Source of the DNA: Ascaphus truei | Lineage: Eukaryota > Chordata > Amphibia > Anura > Ascaphidae | DNA: 64,000 nt | Assembly: GCA_036426205.1 (NCBI GenBank) | Contig: CM071587.1 | Location: 2,972,879 to 3,036,878, forward strand | Direction: 5' to 3' | Shown: positions 13,546-27,459 of the stretch, one piece after another | Numbering within the stretch: position 1 is the stretch's first letter | Layout: each line of letters starts with the position of its first letter | Program-made: the position numbers and the translations under genes | The notes under the pieces: model-generated | Told to the model about the DNA's origin: nothing | The model's input: the letters and a program-made list of their open reading frames with translations, nothing else | The model's database searches: none

Positions 13546-14951
13546 TATATCTTTTTTGCACATATAAATATATATATACACATGCATGGAGATAATTATA
13601 TGTATGCTAATACAAACAGATATATACACACCCATACACCCACATGCACATATATAATGTATATAGTATATTTATGATATTACAAATACACACACATATA
13701 TTATCCAGATGTGCAGACTTTATAGACATAATGAGAACACAGATTGAGTTGGTGATTCAGCTTCTCTCTTCATCGTGTGGGAGAGAAGTCTGAGTCCTCC
13801 GGAGATGCAATGAGCTCAGTGTTTGGTTTTTAAAACTTCAAATCCCATTTACACCGCAGGGTTTGCACAGTGAGAGCCTTTCACTAGGAGTATAGTAGGA
13901 GAAGCACAGTAAGAATCTGCTGTTATTAAAGCTGGCAAACCTCAGGGAACTGGGGATTTTAATGCCAGCCAAAAAAAAAACATATACATAAATAAAATAT
14001 GGGGATAAGGAGCCCCTGGCCATGCAGAGAGGAAGGGGGAGAAGAGATGTAAAGAGCAGCAAAACGGATATTTAGAAAGATAAAGGAGTGTACCCAAGCA
14101 CGTTAACCCCTCCTTTGCTAATGGGGACCTGCTACATGTAATGAGAGTCCAGCAACAGATGAGTTAATCTATGCTTTTAATGCCCTTCTGAAGTCTGCTT
14201 ACTATAATTCCTACCCAGTGAAGGGTGAGAAATGTGAGTCAACCTCTGCCCCAGCATCACAGGAGGCAAACACCACTCAGGGTGGCAACCACTGGGCTAG
14301 TGCATCGGATGGCCATCAGAGAAGAGGGGGTAACCCAAAATCTAGTAGTGCCTTAGGTGCGAACAGCAGTGACCCTAGTGCTGTCCGTGGTGCTGAACTG
14401 AATGACGGTGAATCTCACGAAGTTGGACCCTCAGGTGAATGTTGGGTCTGATCAGAGCTGAAGGGGATAATTCTGCTCAGTGTGAATAATAGGAGCAGGC
14501 GGAGGGGCGTCTCTGGGAGAGGTTAGGATGTCCCAGTTACTGTGAAGGGTACATGGAGAGGAGAAGACAGGAGCGTAGGAAGTGTAGGAAACTGTAAGTC
14601 CTTGATCCACGGAGAGGTACAGACCCACCCCACCCCCTCCAACCCTATAAAACGCAACCGCACGGGCACCAGGTCACCCAACTGTAAGTACCCCTTCAGT
14701 GATGGAAAGCCCAGCCACGCATTGCACAGCAATTAGGCAACAAGGGGATTCTGCTGCTGCATCTGAAACGCAATAGGCAGCTTCACTGTACAACATCCAC
14801 TGCAACTGTCTAATATAATAATATTTTAACATTCTCTTGCTCTGCAGCACCAAACCCCCTCCAGTTCCGGGACTGCCCCCCTTAGCTGGAGCAGACACTG
14901 ATATGCCATGAAATGTACCGATGTTATCGCTACGGGTAAAGTGGGACTTAC

Positions 14952-15012
14952 CTGGGACGATGCTGGAGAACAGGAAGAGAAGGGAGACCTGTCCGAAACA
15001 GAAGCATCTCAT
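14952..15012 (-). CDS. CHRNA4: CHRNA4 exon 1 (start codon and signal peptide)
   Basis: The ATG at 15010-15012 has a good Kozak context (CACCATG). The 61 coding bases encode MRCFCFGQVSLLFLFSSIVP, a hydrophobic signal peptide for insertion into the ER, ending one base into an Ala codon at donor GTAAGT (14951). An in-frame ATG at 15079-15081 would add 23 mostly polar residues ahead of the hydrophobic core, so the downstream start is preferred. Vertebrate alpha-4 signal sequences are poorly conserved, so this exon is assigned by position, phase and signal-peptide character. It joins exon 2 in phase 1. Confidence 0.88.
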
Positions 15013-15540
15013 GGTGAATCCCAAATCACATAGGCTTCTCTTCAGTGAAAGCTTACAGTCTCTTCTCAGGTACTGTCTCATGCTCTCTTCTCTGTCTCTG
15101 TCTCTTTGGAATGTTAATCACTCTCCTTCCCGCGGTGTCTTCTCCTCTTGATGTTTCCACCTGCTCCACTCAATGGAGTGACAATGTAAGGACCGCTTCC
15201 TGGCTTTCCCCACTGCCTCCATGTGCTGGCTCTCTTTTCAGTGTAGATGTCACCTCTCTGCCTCCTGCTGAATCCTCATTTCCTCCTCAAATGCTAACTT
15301 GTCCTGTTTCCTGCTCCCTAATCTTCTGCTGACCTTGGTGGGGATGGTGGGGTTATCTCTGTGTTATCTCTGTTATCTCTGTGTCATCTCTGTGCTCACT
15401 CTGAGACGCTGCTGCTGGCTGTGTGAGCAGTGGATGCTTCTCTCAGAGAAGGGGCAGTGTGTTTATTATATCCTTTAAGACCTGCCCACCCTGGGCAGAA
15501 TGAGAGGGGAGAGGTGTGTATATATGTATATAGGAGGCAG
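15013..15540 (-). promoter_or_regulatory. CHRNA4: Probable CHRNA4 5'UTR and promoter-proximal region
   Basis: This is the sequence immediately upstream of the CHRNA4 start codon, read on the minus strand. I see no convincing TATA box at a defined distance and cannot place the transcription start. Short repeats of TTATCTCTGTG occur at 15352-15395. The region ends at a long CT tract. The assignment rests on position only. Confidence 0.4.
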
Positions 15541-15736
<196 letters not shown>

Positions 15737-16065
15737 ATGAGATGCCACAAGCCCTAAATACAAGCTGGGAATATTCACATCTCAGAAAGCGCCTCCTGTG
15801 GATACGTTAGTGCTCCTGGCACACTGTACATGCACATATTATGCATAATTAAAGTGTAGCAGGTCTAATCACATTGTGATTTGCGCTGAGTGGACCTGGT
15901 AATTACATTTGCTGTACTCTTTATTAAAACATGATTGTCCCCACCCCTCCACCCCCCAGCAGTGAGAGGTCTGATAATAGACTGGCAGGATTACAGGCTG
16001 AGGGATGTTTGATTACAATCACAGAATTAGACATCACAAGTAATCCGGGATGAGACGTGCTAAAA

Positions 16066-18110
16066 TGTTACCTACTAGTAATACACACACATTCCCAGCT
16101 AGCTCAAACTCTACTAGTAATACACACACATTCCCAGCTAGCTCAAACTCTACTAGTAATACACACACATTCCCAGCTAGATCAAACTCTACTAGTAATA
16201 CACACACACTTCCCAGCTAGCTCAAACTCTACTAGTAATACACACACATTCCAGCTAGTCAAACTCTACTAGAATACACCACACTCCCAGTCAGCTCAAA
16301 CTCTACTAGTAATCACACACATTCCCAGCTAGCTCAAACTCTACTAGTAATACACAACCCATTCCCAGCTAGCTCAAACTCTACTAGTAATCACCACATC
16401 ATCCCAGCTAGCTCAAACTCTACTAGTAATACACACCTTCCCGCTAGCTCAACTCTACTAGTAATCACACCCATTCCCAGCTATCAAACTCTACTGTAAA
16501 CACACCATTCCCAGCTAGCTCAACTCTACTATTAATACACACCACATTCCCATCTAGCTCATCTCTACTAGTAATACACACACCATTCCCAGCTAGATCA
16601 AACTCTACTAGTAAATACCAACACATTCCCAGCTAGTCAAACTCTACTAGTAATAACACACACATTCCCAGCTAGCTCAAACTCTACAGTTACACACATT
16701 CCCAGCTAGCTCAACTCTACTAGTAATACACACACATTCCCTCTAGCTCAATCTCTACTAGTAATACACACACATTCCCAGCTAGCTCAAATCAATCTCT
16801 ACTAGTAATACACAACACATTCCCAGCTAGCTCAAACTCTACTAGTAATCACAACACATTCCAGCTAGCTCAAAACTCTACTATTAATCACCAACTCCCA
16901 GCTAGCTCAACTCTCCTAGTAATCCCACACATTCCCAGCTACGCAACTCTACTAGTAATACACTCACACTCAGCTAGCTCAAAACTCTACTTAGTATTAC
17001 ACACACATTCCCAGCTAGCTCAAACTCTACTAGTAATACACCACCTCCCAGCTAGCTCAAACTCTACTAGTAATACACACACATTCCCAGCTAGCTCAAA
17101 CTCTACTAGTAATACACTCACACTCCCAGCTAGCTCAAACTCTACTAGTAATACACACACATTCCCAGCTAGCTCAAACTCTACTAGTAATACACTCACA
17201 CTCCCAGCTAGCTCAAACTCTACTAGTAATACACACACATTCCCAGCTAGCTCAAACTTCTACTAGTATACACACACATCCCAGCTGAGCTCAACTCTAC
17301 TAGTAATCACACACTTCCACTAGATCAACCTACATAATCACACACATTCCCAGCAAGATCAACTCTACTAGTATACACACACATTCCCAGCTAGCTCAAA
17401 CTCTACTAGTAATACAACACATTCCCAGCTAGCAAACTCTACTAGTAATACACACACATTCCCAGCTAGTCAAACTCTACTAGTAATACAACATCCCCAC
17501 TAGCTAATCTCTACTAGTATACACACATTCCCAGCTAGCTCAACTCTACTAGTAATACAACACCCTTCCCAGCTAGCTCAAACTCTACTATTAATCACCA
17601 ACTCCCAGCTAGCTCAACTCTACTAGTAATACACACCAATTCCCAGCTAGCTCAAACTCTACTAGTAATACACTCACATCCCAGCTAGCTCAAACTCTAC
17701 TAGTAATACACACACTTCCCACTAGCTCAACTCTACTAGTAATACACCAACTTCCCAGCTAGCTCAAACTCACTAGTAATACACACACACTTCCCACTAG
17801 CTCAAACCTACTATAAACACCACACTCCCAGCTAGCTCAACTCTACTAGTAATACACACACATTCCCAGCTAGCTCAACTCTACTAGTAATACACACACA
17901 TTCCCAGCTAGCTCAAACTCTACTAGTATCACACACAATTCCGCAGATGCTCAAAACTCTAACTAGTATACACACACATTCCCAGCTAGCTCAATCTCTA
18001 CTAGTAATACACACATTCCCAGCTAGCTCAATCTCTACTAGTAATACACACACAATCCCAGATAGCTCAAACTCTACTAGTAATACACACACATTCCCAG
18101 CTAGCTCAAG
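16066..18110. repeat. 39-bp minisatellite array A
   Basis: Tandem 39-bp units with core CTAGTAATACACACACATTC then CCAGCTAGCTCAAACTCTA, about 52 units. The first four or five units (16066 to about 16205) are clean. Beyond that, single-base losses and gains are very frequent. Because 39 is a multiple of 3, both strands stay open in clean stretches: plus LLVIHTHSQLAQT, minus VCVLLVEFELAGN. This comes from the repeat period and is not evidence of a protein. Confidence 0.95.
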
Positions 18111-21100
18111 TCCATCTGGGTTAGGGGGGGAGTGACTTAAACATGCAACAAATTAAAGCACTGAACAAAGCTGCAATTTACCTGCGGCTTTGAGGATGGA
18201 CAAACAGTTTAAAATCAGCACAAGACATTAGCTTCAAGTAAATTTGAAAAACCCTCTACAGCTTTTTGTTGTGCCACGGAAAACGTTCCAAACAATAGCA
18301 AAAATACTTTAATATTCGGATTTCTCTTCTTTTTTCGTCTTCCACAAGGGGTATCATCAGTGACAGTTATGTCCTTAGGCGACCATCGACCCGGAGCTCA
18401 TTATATCATCCTAGGCAGGAGTGGTCCTCTTTTTATTTTGGGGCACACCTGCACATACAGGTGCGCCGACGAGGATTTCATGACACTTGCCTTGGAAAAA
18501 TCTGGGGCTATCCCAACAGATCCAGTACATGCTTAGTACCATTGCTGCAAACATTTCAGGCATTTCTGCAGAGACTAATGGCCCATCGGATTAACCCAGC
18601 AGTGGGGTCCTGGCATCCCTCAGTTTTGAATGGGACTTGCCAGGGACCCTCCCCGCTGTTAATCCGAATTGGCCCATTAGACGTCTGCAGAAATGTCACG
18701 CAATGTTGCAGCATGGTACCCATCATGTACCTGGGTCTTGTTTGGTGATTGCCCAGATTTGTTTATAGAATACTCGTCGTACTACATCCGCACTTCTTGC
18801 CCTGGGAAGGTTCCCTGCCCGGAGAACTAGTTCTGTGCGATAACGCTGAGCCTCATTCTCTCTGTGCCAAGGAGCCGCATAGAACAATTGATTATCCGGA
18901 TGAGAACTATAATGGAAAACCTGGATTGTGCCACGAGCAACATTAATACCATTAGTGACTCAGCCTCAACCACTATAACGTAATTAGGGACGGCCAGACG
19001 ATATGGTTACAATATCTAAGACTAGATGGTAATGACTGTCTGACAAGCTCACGACACTCCTCGTAACTCACTGATCCTTTGCTTCTCTTTGTGACACCAG
19101 CCGGAATGTCTCACCCTCCTCCAGCGACATTAGCTCTTCTACTTGAGGATGGTTATAATGAATTGCAGGCAAATCCGAGCTAGCAGCCTCAGCTATGCTT
19201 TTTCACAAATACCTCCACTCCTTCCGAGCCTGTAACCCCTCGGTGGGATTTCAGAGGCATCTTTAAATGGTACATTGCTAAGAATATTAATGGGGTTTTT
19301 ACCAAGAAACATTTTATTTTGGTTATTTTGTTAGAGGACAATCTCTCCTGGACCAAAGTGAACACGTTTCAGTGACATGTTGAAGGCTCTCATGTGGTAT
19401 TAAGAACCTGTTTATAAAAAACCCAATCTGACCTGCATACGTTTTTTTTTTTTTAAGTGAGACCTCGTATGGTTTAATTTGTCTTCGGCTGCTCCCTTTT
19501 GGTGATGTCAGTCACAGTGTGATGTCCCTACGTGGGATGTCAGTCCACAGTGTGTATGTCACTGTGTGATGTCCCGTGTGTGATGTCACTGTGGGATCAG
19601 CAAGTTCTTGTAGCAGCCAGTTCCCTCCTCCCCTTATCTTTGTATGGGTCTCTGATAAGGACAGGATGATAAAGGAATGAAACACTTGAACTGACAACCT
19701 TCCCCCACTCAAGGGCCCCTAAGAAATTCAACTGGCGACCGTGTGCGATTGCATATTTATACCGTTTTTTTTATTTGATTTATTTTAAGACTATTATCAC
19801 TTTTCATGGCCCTTTTGTCATTTTTAATACAAGCAAAAAAAAAATCTAATTACTTCTAGGATTAACTTTTCCATTAGTTAAAGGAGTGAATCTGTTTTGT
19901 CAGTGATGTCCAGTCCGACTTTGATAGTTTCCGCATTAAATAGCGTAATATTCCTAGTTTACACTACGGACCCAGCTTTTTCACATGAATCACACTGATG
20001 CATTAAATCTGCAATGGATTTGCAACGATACTAACGGCACCCCGGTAGTTCCACCAGATTCCCGTTGTTTTTGCACTAATAACGCAACATTACACAAATT
20101 GGGAGTGGAGGTTATTTTCGTCTTATTAACAGGTATCCCAAGCTACTGAGATGCAAAATAAGTGCCCGTTCGTCCAAAGTAGCAGTGCATAACATGATTT
20201 TACATGTGTTCGTGGATGCGTTTTCCAACACGTTGCGCCATAGAGCCATTTGTCAAACTTTAACACACTTTTTAATTCTGTGCTAACACACATTTCTCAT
20301 TGCGTTACCAAAACTCACTGCAAACTTGTTATAAAATATTCATAGACATATTTAACTCATTCTTTTTTTCCATTATTATAGTGCCCTTCCTTATTTATTT
20401 AATTGTACATTACCTAATAATTAATATTAATTTTTTTGTTAAGGTACTGTATGGCTAAACATTATTGCACAGCCATACTTAATACAGTCCACATTATTCC
20501 ATATATACCATATTAGTTCACACAAACATATCACTTTAGATCACTAAAATCCAATCATTTTATGCTATTGTTCAGAAATTTATATGAGCCCCCCCTTTAT
20601 TTAGCGTTGTATGACGTGAGACTTGTGTAATGAAAGGGTTAAGTCCCATACTGATTACATTGCTTTTATTGGGCTTCCGCAGAAAATAAACTCAATAACT
20701 CAATGTAATCATGAGTGTGGATGTTGGCCAACGCCAGCTTTTGGAAGTTTCTTATCTAGGCGCCCTTAACCCGTCCGCTCCCCAACCCAACAGAGGTCTG
20801 AGGCTCTCCGGCTGTTAGGTAATCCTGCTCATTGCCATATGATCTTGCGTTGAGTACGCAGGCGTATCCGTTAAATTGCGCGCGACGCCTATTTTTCATG
20901 TAATGCGAGGACATTGTTAACGCGATGGATCTTTGGGGGTACGCGTTCGGATTAACGTGATGCAAAATGGCAATAATGTAACACTAAAAATGTTACGCAC
21001 GTCTGGGATTTTACACTGCTGTGTTTTAACGGATTTAAAGGTGCAATAAAATTTAATAATCCCATAACCCAGCAGGTAACACTCTGGACCGCAATTTTTT

Positions 21101-22065
21101 TTGCGGGGTAATGTATCTGTCCCTATTAGCTGTTAACTACAATACACACGTTATAATCCCCAAATATACAGCCAGGAGAGAGAAAACAGGAACACCTGGG
21201 AGAATTTCATAAGATAAGTGTTAACAAGACATGTACCGCTCACTTTTAATCGTTTTGCGATTATTACTGATATCACCAATGGTTAGCAACCCACCGTGTT
21301 TTTAGGCTAGCTACTACTGATACCAACAAACAAAGCTTTCTAATTAGCAGGAGAAAGTTCTTTCATTACTATTACTCTCTCTTAATTGGTCTCTTGGGAG
21401 AATCTCCAAATCTGCATAAACCCCATAACGTTTATTACTTGCATGCAGTTAGAAATGCCATTAGTGGCACAGCCAGGAATTAAGTCCTATAACTGATATG
21501 CGGGAATTGTGTTGGGCACCATTATTTGTGTTTTGTTTTCTCCAGTTTTCTGTCTGCTGTTTTCCCCCATTTTTTAAGCAGACTCTCTCAACATAACAGC
21601 GTTATAACCAAAAGATTTTACTAGCGTTGTTGAATGTCCTTCAAAGTGTTTTCGCAAGACTATACAACAATATTCTCTGAACATTATGCATTTTTCACAT
21701 AAAAAAGTACCTTGCACAAAATGCATTATATTCACTTAATTAACCACCAAGTTGGACTTTCGGCGCAGAATTTTGACAAACCTGACAGTATATAAAGGGT
21801 TATCAGCTGCTAGAAATTACGTATTCTACTTACTCCATCATTCCTGGGACCTTGCGTCATGGAGCCATGGACCGAACAGTTGGAGTTGAAACCACTTTGA
21901 TACCACGATGAATGAATTTGGAGATTGACTTTCCTTTCATCAGTCTAAAAGGGTCACGTAACCTGTAAGTTGTGCGGATCTCTTACATTTTTTTTTCCAA
22001 AACGAATATCGGCTCATTTTCACCCGACGTGAACTTCTGTCAACACAAACATGTACATCCTTAAC

Positions 22066-22218
22066 TACAATCGATGATGAGCCTGGAGAGCTCCAAACCA
22101 AAACCGAAGCACCGCGTCCGAGGATGTTGGCGACGGGTCTGAACACTTGTTTTATCCTGAGGAAAAGCTTGAGAAGTCTGTATCATCATGTGCTCGGCTC
22201 TCAATGTGACCAATATGC
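22066..22218 (-). pseudogene. Noisy duplicate of CHRNA4 exon 2
   Basis: This aligns with 10742-10893 but has multiple indels that break the frame. The donor, GTAAGT in the intact copy, reads GTTAAG here. Fragments such as CACCGCGTCCG and TTGGCGACGGGTC are preserved exactly. It is most likely a sequencing or assembly error copy and not a true pseudogene. Confidence 0.85.
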
Positions 22219-25200
22219 TCGTAGTATTGACAGGAACCAATAACAGGAACTGACCAAATTTTATCGTAGCAGGCAACCCAGAATTTTAGTGACTGGGAAT
22301 GTTTCCTTTACACACACTTTGTAGACAGAAGAATTAATAAGTAGCTACTCCGGCAAAGAATTCACGAGATGAGGGAGGACACCTTTCAAAATCTACCCGG
22401 CTGCACAAACGGTGTTGTAAAATACTGCAATTATTTATCAAATGACCACACCCCCACCCTGGTGTTTAAATGGGGATCGTTTTTTCCTTTTGATTCGGTG
22501 CAGTGTTTAATCCTCCCGGTTTTGCAGCTGGGCGACTCTGAAAACGACAAGCGCGTGTGAGATCGACAGACGATAGTAAGAGAGAAAGGGGAGGCACTCA
22601 GTCTAAAATCCACCCAAAAAGCAGTTGTCCGTTTCTGCTGGAAGTTCTCATCGACTTCAATGAGTAGTTCTACCAAAAAACATCCCCAACTGCCACTATC
22701 GGTTTTGAAATAGATACCCCCATCGTGCTTAATGGCAAGTCTCGCCTGCTGCAACATGGGGCATCAGATTTTATTAAGGGAAGCAATCCCTTAAAACCAA
22801 TGACATTTCCTTGATGGATAGATGTAAGCTCGTTAGCGCAAGCGTTTCCCTTTGTCTTATGTTTCATTTTCCGCCACTCTACTCCATCTGCTTCGGAGGG
22901 TTATTTCCACTGGTATTGTTAATTTTGTAAAGCATTAGTTACTCTGTTGGGCTCTATAAAATAAATTATACATACATAGACACAAATCAAGTGCCGTGTT
23001 TTTGACAATCAGTATTAGTCCTGGTTTTTTGCCAGTCGGGATAGTCTTAAAACAAACCCCTGGCATCATCAAAACGTGATACCGCTGTAATAGCGTCCAG
23101 AATCCTGGAGATCGCATGAAATCAATGGCGGATTCGGACGATAACAGCGGATTCCCACTTTGTGACTCCCGGTCAAAGATAGCTTCGAGAGAAGCAAGAA
23201 CGGGATAAGTTCAGAGGTGAATACCCCGCGTATAATTCCAGCCTCCGCAAGTGAAGAGAGTTAAACAGTGCACCAACCATCATTGGGATGCTTACATACG
23301 GGTCTCTGCTGGCATTGCCTATCATATTGGCGGAAACACAGGGTTCGGTTTGCATTGGCATAAATAAGCAAGCTTTGCAGGGAGTTTTTTGCTAGCAACT
23401 ATTCAATATTATTCCTACGGTGATTCTGTTGTGCAGCGCAGTCAAGGCATCACTGGAGAATGTTTGGTTGATAGAAAAACCAAAAACCTGACAGCGCATA
23501 AGCTGGTTAACTAGAGTATACTGCTCCAGCTACTAAGGTTTTACCAGACATACCATGTAGAAATCTGAATAGTGAATACAGAGACATAAGACAGGAAGGG
23601 GTCTCCAGTAACCTTGAGAACCATAGTGAGGGATCCCAAAATCAGAAATATTTCCCATTTGAATAAGCCAGACAAAGACACTGCTATCCCTATACATAAT
23701 GTTGAAATACATGGGGCATAGCTAGAAGGGGATGGACGGGGAACAGCGTCTATATAATTACTGCTCACTCTTCTACACACTATTGATACAGAGGATAATA
23801 TAGAAACACAGAAATACTATTTAGTAGTTCGAAAGGTGACTGTGAAAATCCAGTATACATAGAATGACATTTAATATTACGGAAACAATGTGAACATTGA
23901 CCAAGGACATGTACTAAACCAGGATGTACTTTTGTGCTCTATTTAAGGTGCAAAAAAAACGTATTTGTTCTTTTGTGTATTTATTATATCATTCACACGT
24001 AACTTATAAACAGAAGAAATTCAGGAAAATGTTGCTGGCTCTCCCTCAAATGTGAGAAGAGGTTTCAAAATGTCAACACAGATCTCAACCCCTGAAATGC
24101 GCTGGTGAATGATACCTGTTAGTTTCCTCATTTTACACCTAGGAATAGGTTTATTATTCTTTGAAAAAATATCCATCTGGTTTATTTGGCAGTTCATGTT
24201 CTTAGGCGCTCACAATAACACGTTTTCTTACTGAGTGCGTAACATGTGGGCTGGAATGGGGGTTACATAACACTGGTTGTTGACTGACGTTAAAATACTC
24301 AATGAATTCACGAATGATTTGCGAAAAAAGAATAAGGGAAGGGGAAAAAGGGACAACATAGGAAGGGGAGGATCTTGATGATGGGAGAGAGGAGTGTGGC
24401 GGAGTGGGGGGCAAAGAAGAGTTGCGGAAGTGTTAGAGACATGTTTGCAACAAGAGAAGGCAGAACTGAGAAGAGCAGAGGTGGTGAGAAGGACCATAGG
24501 GAGATATTAAGCAAGGGATATAGTGGCCAGAGGAGGCTTTAACAGAAGAATAAGACATTATGTAGGATGATTTATGGAATAGTTAATAGGATCCAGCCAC
24601 GGATCTAAGGGTAGAGGCAAAGATTTAGAGTGTATATATTTCTGTAAAAATGTATTGAATAGCGATGTATGTCAAAATAATATGAATATAGTATAATAAT
24701 AGTAACATATGTTCATACATATAATATGTATAATATCTATTCTATAGATATATATCTATTCAATCTAAGTTAGTAACACTATAATCACCACACACACACA
24801 CACACCCACACACAAACACACACACCACACACACAACACACCAAACACCACCACACACAAACCCACCCACACCACACACACAGACAGACAGACACTACAC
24901 ATATATATCTTTTTTTTTGCCACATATAAATATATTATATACACATGAATGGAGATAGTATAGTAGTTGCGAATACAAACAGAATATTATAACACCCCAA
25001 CACCACGCACATATATAATGTATATAGTATATTTATGATATTACAAATACACACACATATATTATCCAGATGTGCAGACTTTTATATAGACTAATGAGAA
25101 CACAGATTGAGTTGGTGACTTCAGACTTCTCTCTCTTCACTCGTGTGGGAGAGAAGTCTGAGTCCTCCGGAGTATGCAATGAGCTCAGTGTTTCGTTTTT

Positions 25201-26308
25201 AAAACACTTCAAAATCCCATTTACAACTAACAAACCGCAGGTTTGCACAGTGAGAGCCTTTCACTAGGAGTATAGTAGGACGAAGCACAGTAAGAATCTG
25301 CGTTATTAAAGCTGGCAAACCTCAGGGAACTGGGGATTTTAATGCCAGCCAAAAAAAAACCTAATACATAAATAAAATATGGGGATAAGGAGCCCCTGGC
25401 CCATGCGAGAGGGAGGGGGAGAAGAGATGTAAAGAGCAAAAAACGGATTTTTAGAAAGATAAAGAGTGTACCAGCACGTTAACCCCTCCTTTGCTAATGG
25501 GACCTGCTACATGTAATGAGAGTCCAGCAACAGATGATTTAATCTATGCTTTTAATGCCCTTCTGAAGTCTGCTTACTATAATTCTACCCAGTTGAAGGG
25601 TGAGAAATTGAGTCCACCTCTGCCCCCAGCTACACAGGAGCAAACACCCTCAGGGTGGCAACCACTGGGCTAGTGCATCGATGGCCATCAGAGAAAGGGG
25701 GTACCCAAAACTAGTAGTGCCTTAGGTGCGAACACAGTGACCCTGTGCTTTCCGTGGTGCTGAACTGAATGACGGTGAATCTCACGAAGTTGGAGACCCT
25801 AGGTAATGTTGGGTCTGATCAAGCTGAAGGGGATAATTCTGCCTCAGTGTGAATAATAGGACAGGCGGAGCGTCTCTGGGAGAGGTTTCAGGATGTCCCA
25901 GTTACTGTGAAGGGTACAGTGAGAGGAGAAGACAGGAGCGTGGAAGTGTAGGAAACTGTAAGTCCTTGATCCACGGAGAGGTACAGACCCCACCCCACCC
26001 CCTCCAACCCTATAAAAACGCAACCGCACGGGCACCCAGGTCACCCAACTGTAAGTACCCCTTCTGATGAAAGCCCGCCACGCATTGCCAGCAATTAGGC
26101 ACAAGGGGATTCTGCTGCTGCATCTGAACGCAATAGGCAGCTTCACTGTACACAATCCACTGCAACGTGTCTATAATATATTTTTAACATTCTCTTGCTC
26201 TGCAGCACCAAACCCCCTCCAGTTCCGGGGACTGCCCCCCTTAGCTGGAGCAGACACTGATATGCCAGAAATTGACCGATGTTATCGCTACGGGTAAAGT
26301 GGACTTAC

Positions 26309-26368
26309 CTGGGGACGAATCTGGAGAACAGGAAGGAAGGAGACCTGTCCCGAAACGAGAGATCTCAT
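26309..26368 (-). pseudogene. Noisy duplicate of CHRNA4 exon 1
   Basis: The start codon (26366-26368) and donor GTAAGT (from 26308) survive. The 60 bases between have several small changes relative to the 61-base intact exon, so the signal peptide is scrambled and the phase shifted. See the block entry for the probable cause. Confidence 0.82.
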
Positions 26369-27459
26369 GGTGAATCCCAATCCCATAGGCTTCTCTTCAG
26401 TGAAAGCTTACAGTCTCTCTCAGGTACTGTCTCATGCTCGTTCTCTGTCTCTGTCTCTTTGGAATGTTTACACCTCTCCTTCCCGCGGTGTCTTCTCCCT
26501 TTGATTTTTCCACCTGCTCCACTCAATGGAGTGACAATGTAAGGACCGCTTCCTGCGCTTCCCCAACTGCCTCCATGTGCTGCTCTCTTTCAGTGTAGAT
26601 TCCCCTCTGCCTCCTGCTGAATCCTCATTTCCTCCTCTAAATCTACTTGTCCTGTTTCCTGCTCCCTAATCGTTATCCTGCTGACCTGGTGGGGATGGTG
26701 GGTTATCTCTGTGTTATCTCTGTATCTCTTGTCTCTCTGTGCTCACTCTGAACGCTGCTGTGGCTGTGTGAGCAGTGGATTCTTCTCTCAGAGAAGGGGG
26801 CAGTGTGGTTTATTATCCTTTAAGACCTGCCCACCCTGGGCAGAATGAAGGGAGAGGGTGTGTATGATATGTAATAGGAGCAGCTCTTCTCTCTCTTTTC
26901 TCTATCTCTTCTTATCTCTCCTCTCCCTCTGCCTCTCCCCTCTCTCTCTCTCTCCCTCCTCTCTCTATCGTACTAGTTCCGCTCTCTCTCTCCTCCTTCG
27001 CCGTCTCGTCTCTCATTCTCCATCTCTCTCTCGACTGAGTCTCTTCTCTAGCTCATCTCCTCTCTCTCTCCTCTCTCCTCTCTCCTCCCTCTCTCCCTCT
27101 CTCCCTCTCCCCTCTCACTCTCTCACTCTCTCACATGAGATGCCACAAGCCCTAATACAAGCTGGGAATATTCACATCTCAGAAAGCGCCTCCTGTGGAT
27201 ACGTTAGTGCTCCTGGCACACGGTACATGCACATATTATGCATAATTAAAGTGTAGCAGGTCTAATCACATTTGTGATTTGCGCTGATGGACCTGGTAAT
27301 TACATTTGCTGTACTCTTTATTAAAACATGATTGTCTCCACCCCTCCACCCCCCAGCATGAGAGGTCTATAACATGGCAGATTACAGGCTGAGGGATGTT
27401 TGATTACATCAGAATTAGACATCACAATTAATCCGGGATGAACGTGCTAAAATGTTACC

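Larger units (their letters stand above)
10894..14951 (-). other. CHRNA4: CHRNA4 intron 1 (4.1 kb)
   Basis: The intron runs between the exon 1 donor GTAAGT at 14951 and the exon 2 acceptor. It contains repeated modules resembling CTGCAAAACTGG/CCAGTTTTGCAG (11065-11220 and 11410-11435), a SINE tail (11488-11645), a small inverted-repeat MITE (11716-11832) and a CA microsatellite (13430-13545). No further exon is seen. Confidence 0.85.
18131..27459. repeat. Noisy duplicate of 6885-16065 (probable assembly artefact)
   Basis: From ACTGAACAAAG near 18160 the sequence follows 6885-16065 in the same order and orientation, including the foldback MITE, the intron 2 and 1 repeats, CHRNA4 exons 2 and 1, the CA and CT tracts, and the start of the 39-bp array. 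It differs by 1-2 base insertions or deletions every few tens of bases, spread evenly over exons, introns and simple repeats. That pattern is typical of uncorrected long-read sequence, not of evolution. Nothing in this block should be annotated as a separate locus without read support. Confidence 0.88.

Noticed and set aside
22066..26368. A second functional CHRNA4 paralogue (for example CHRNA2)
   Set aside because: The sequence matches the alpha-4 copy base for base apart from scattered small indels, including in introns, so it is a duplicate of the same locus of low sequence quality.
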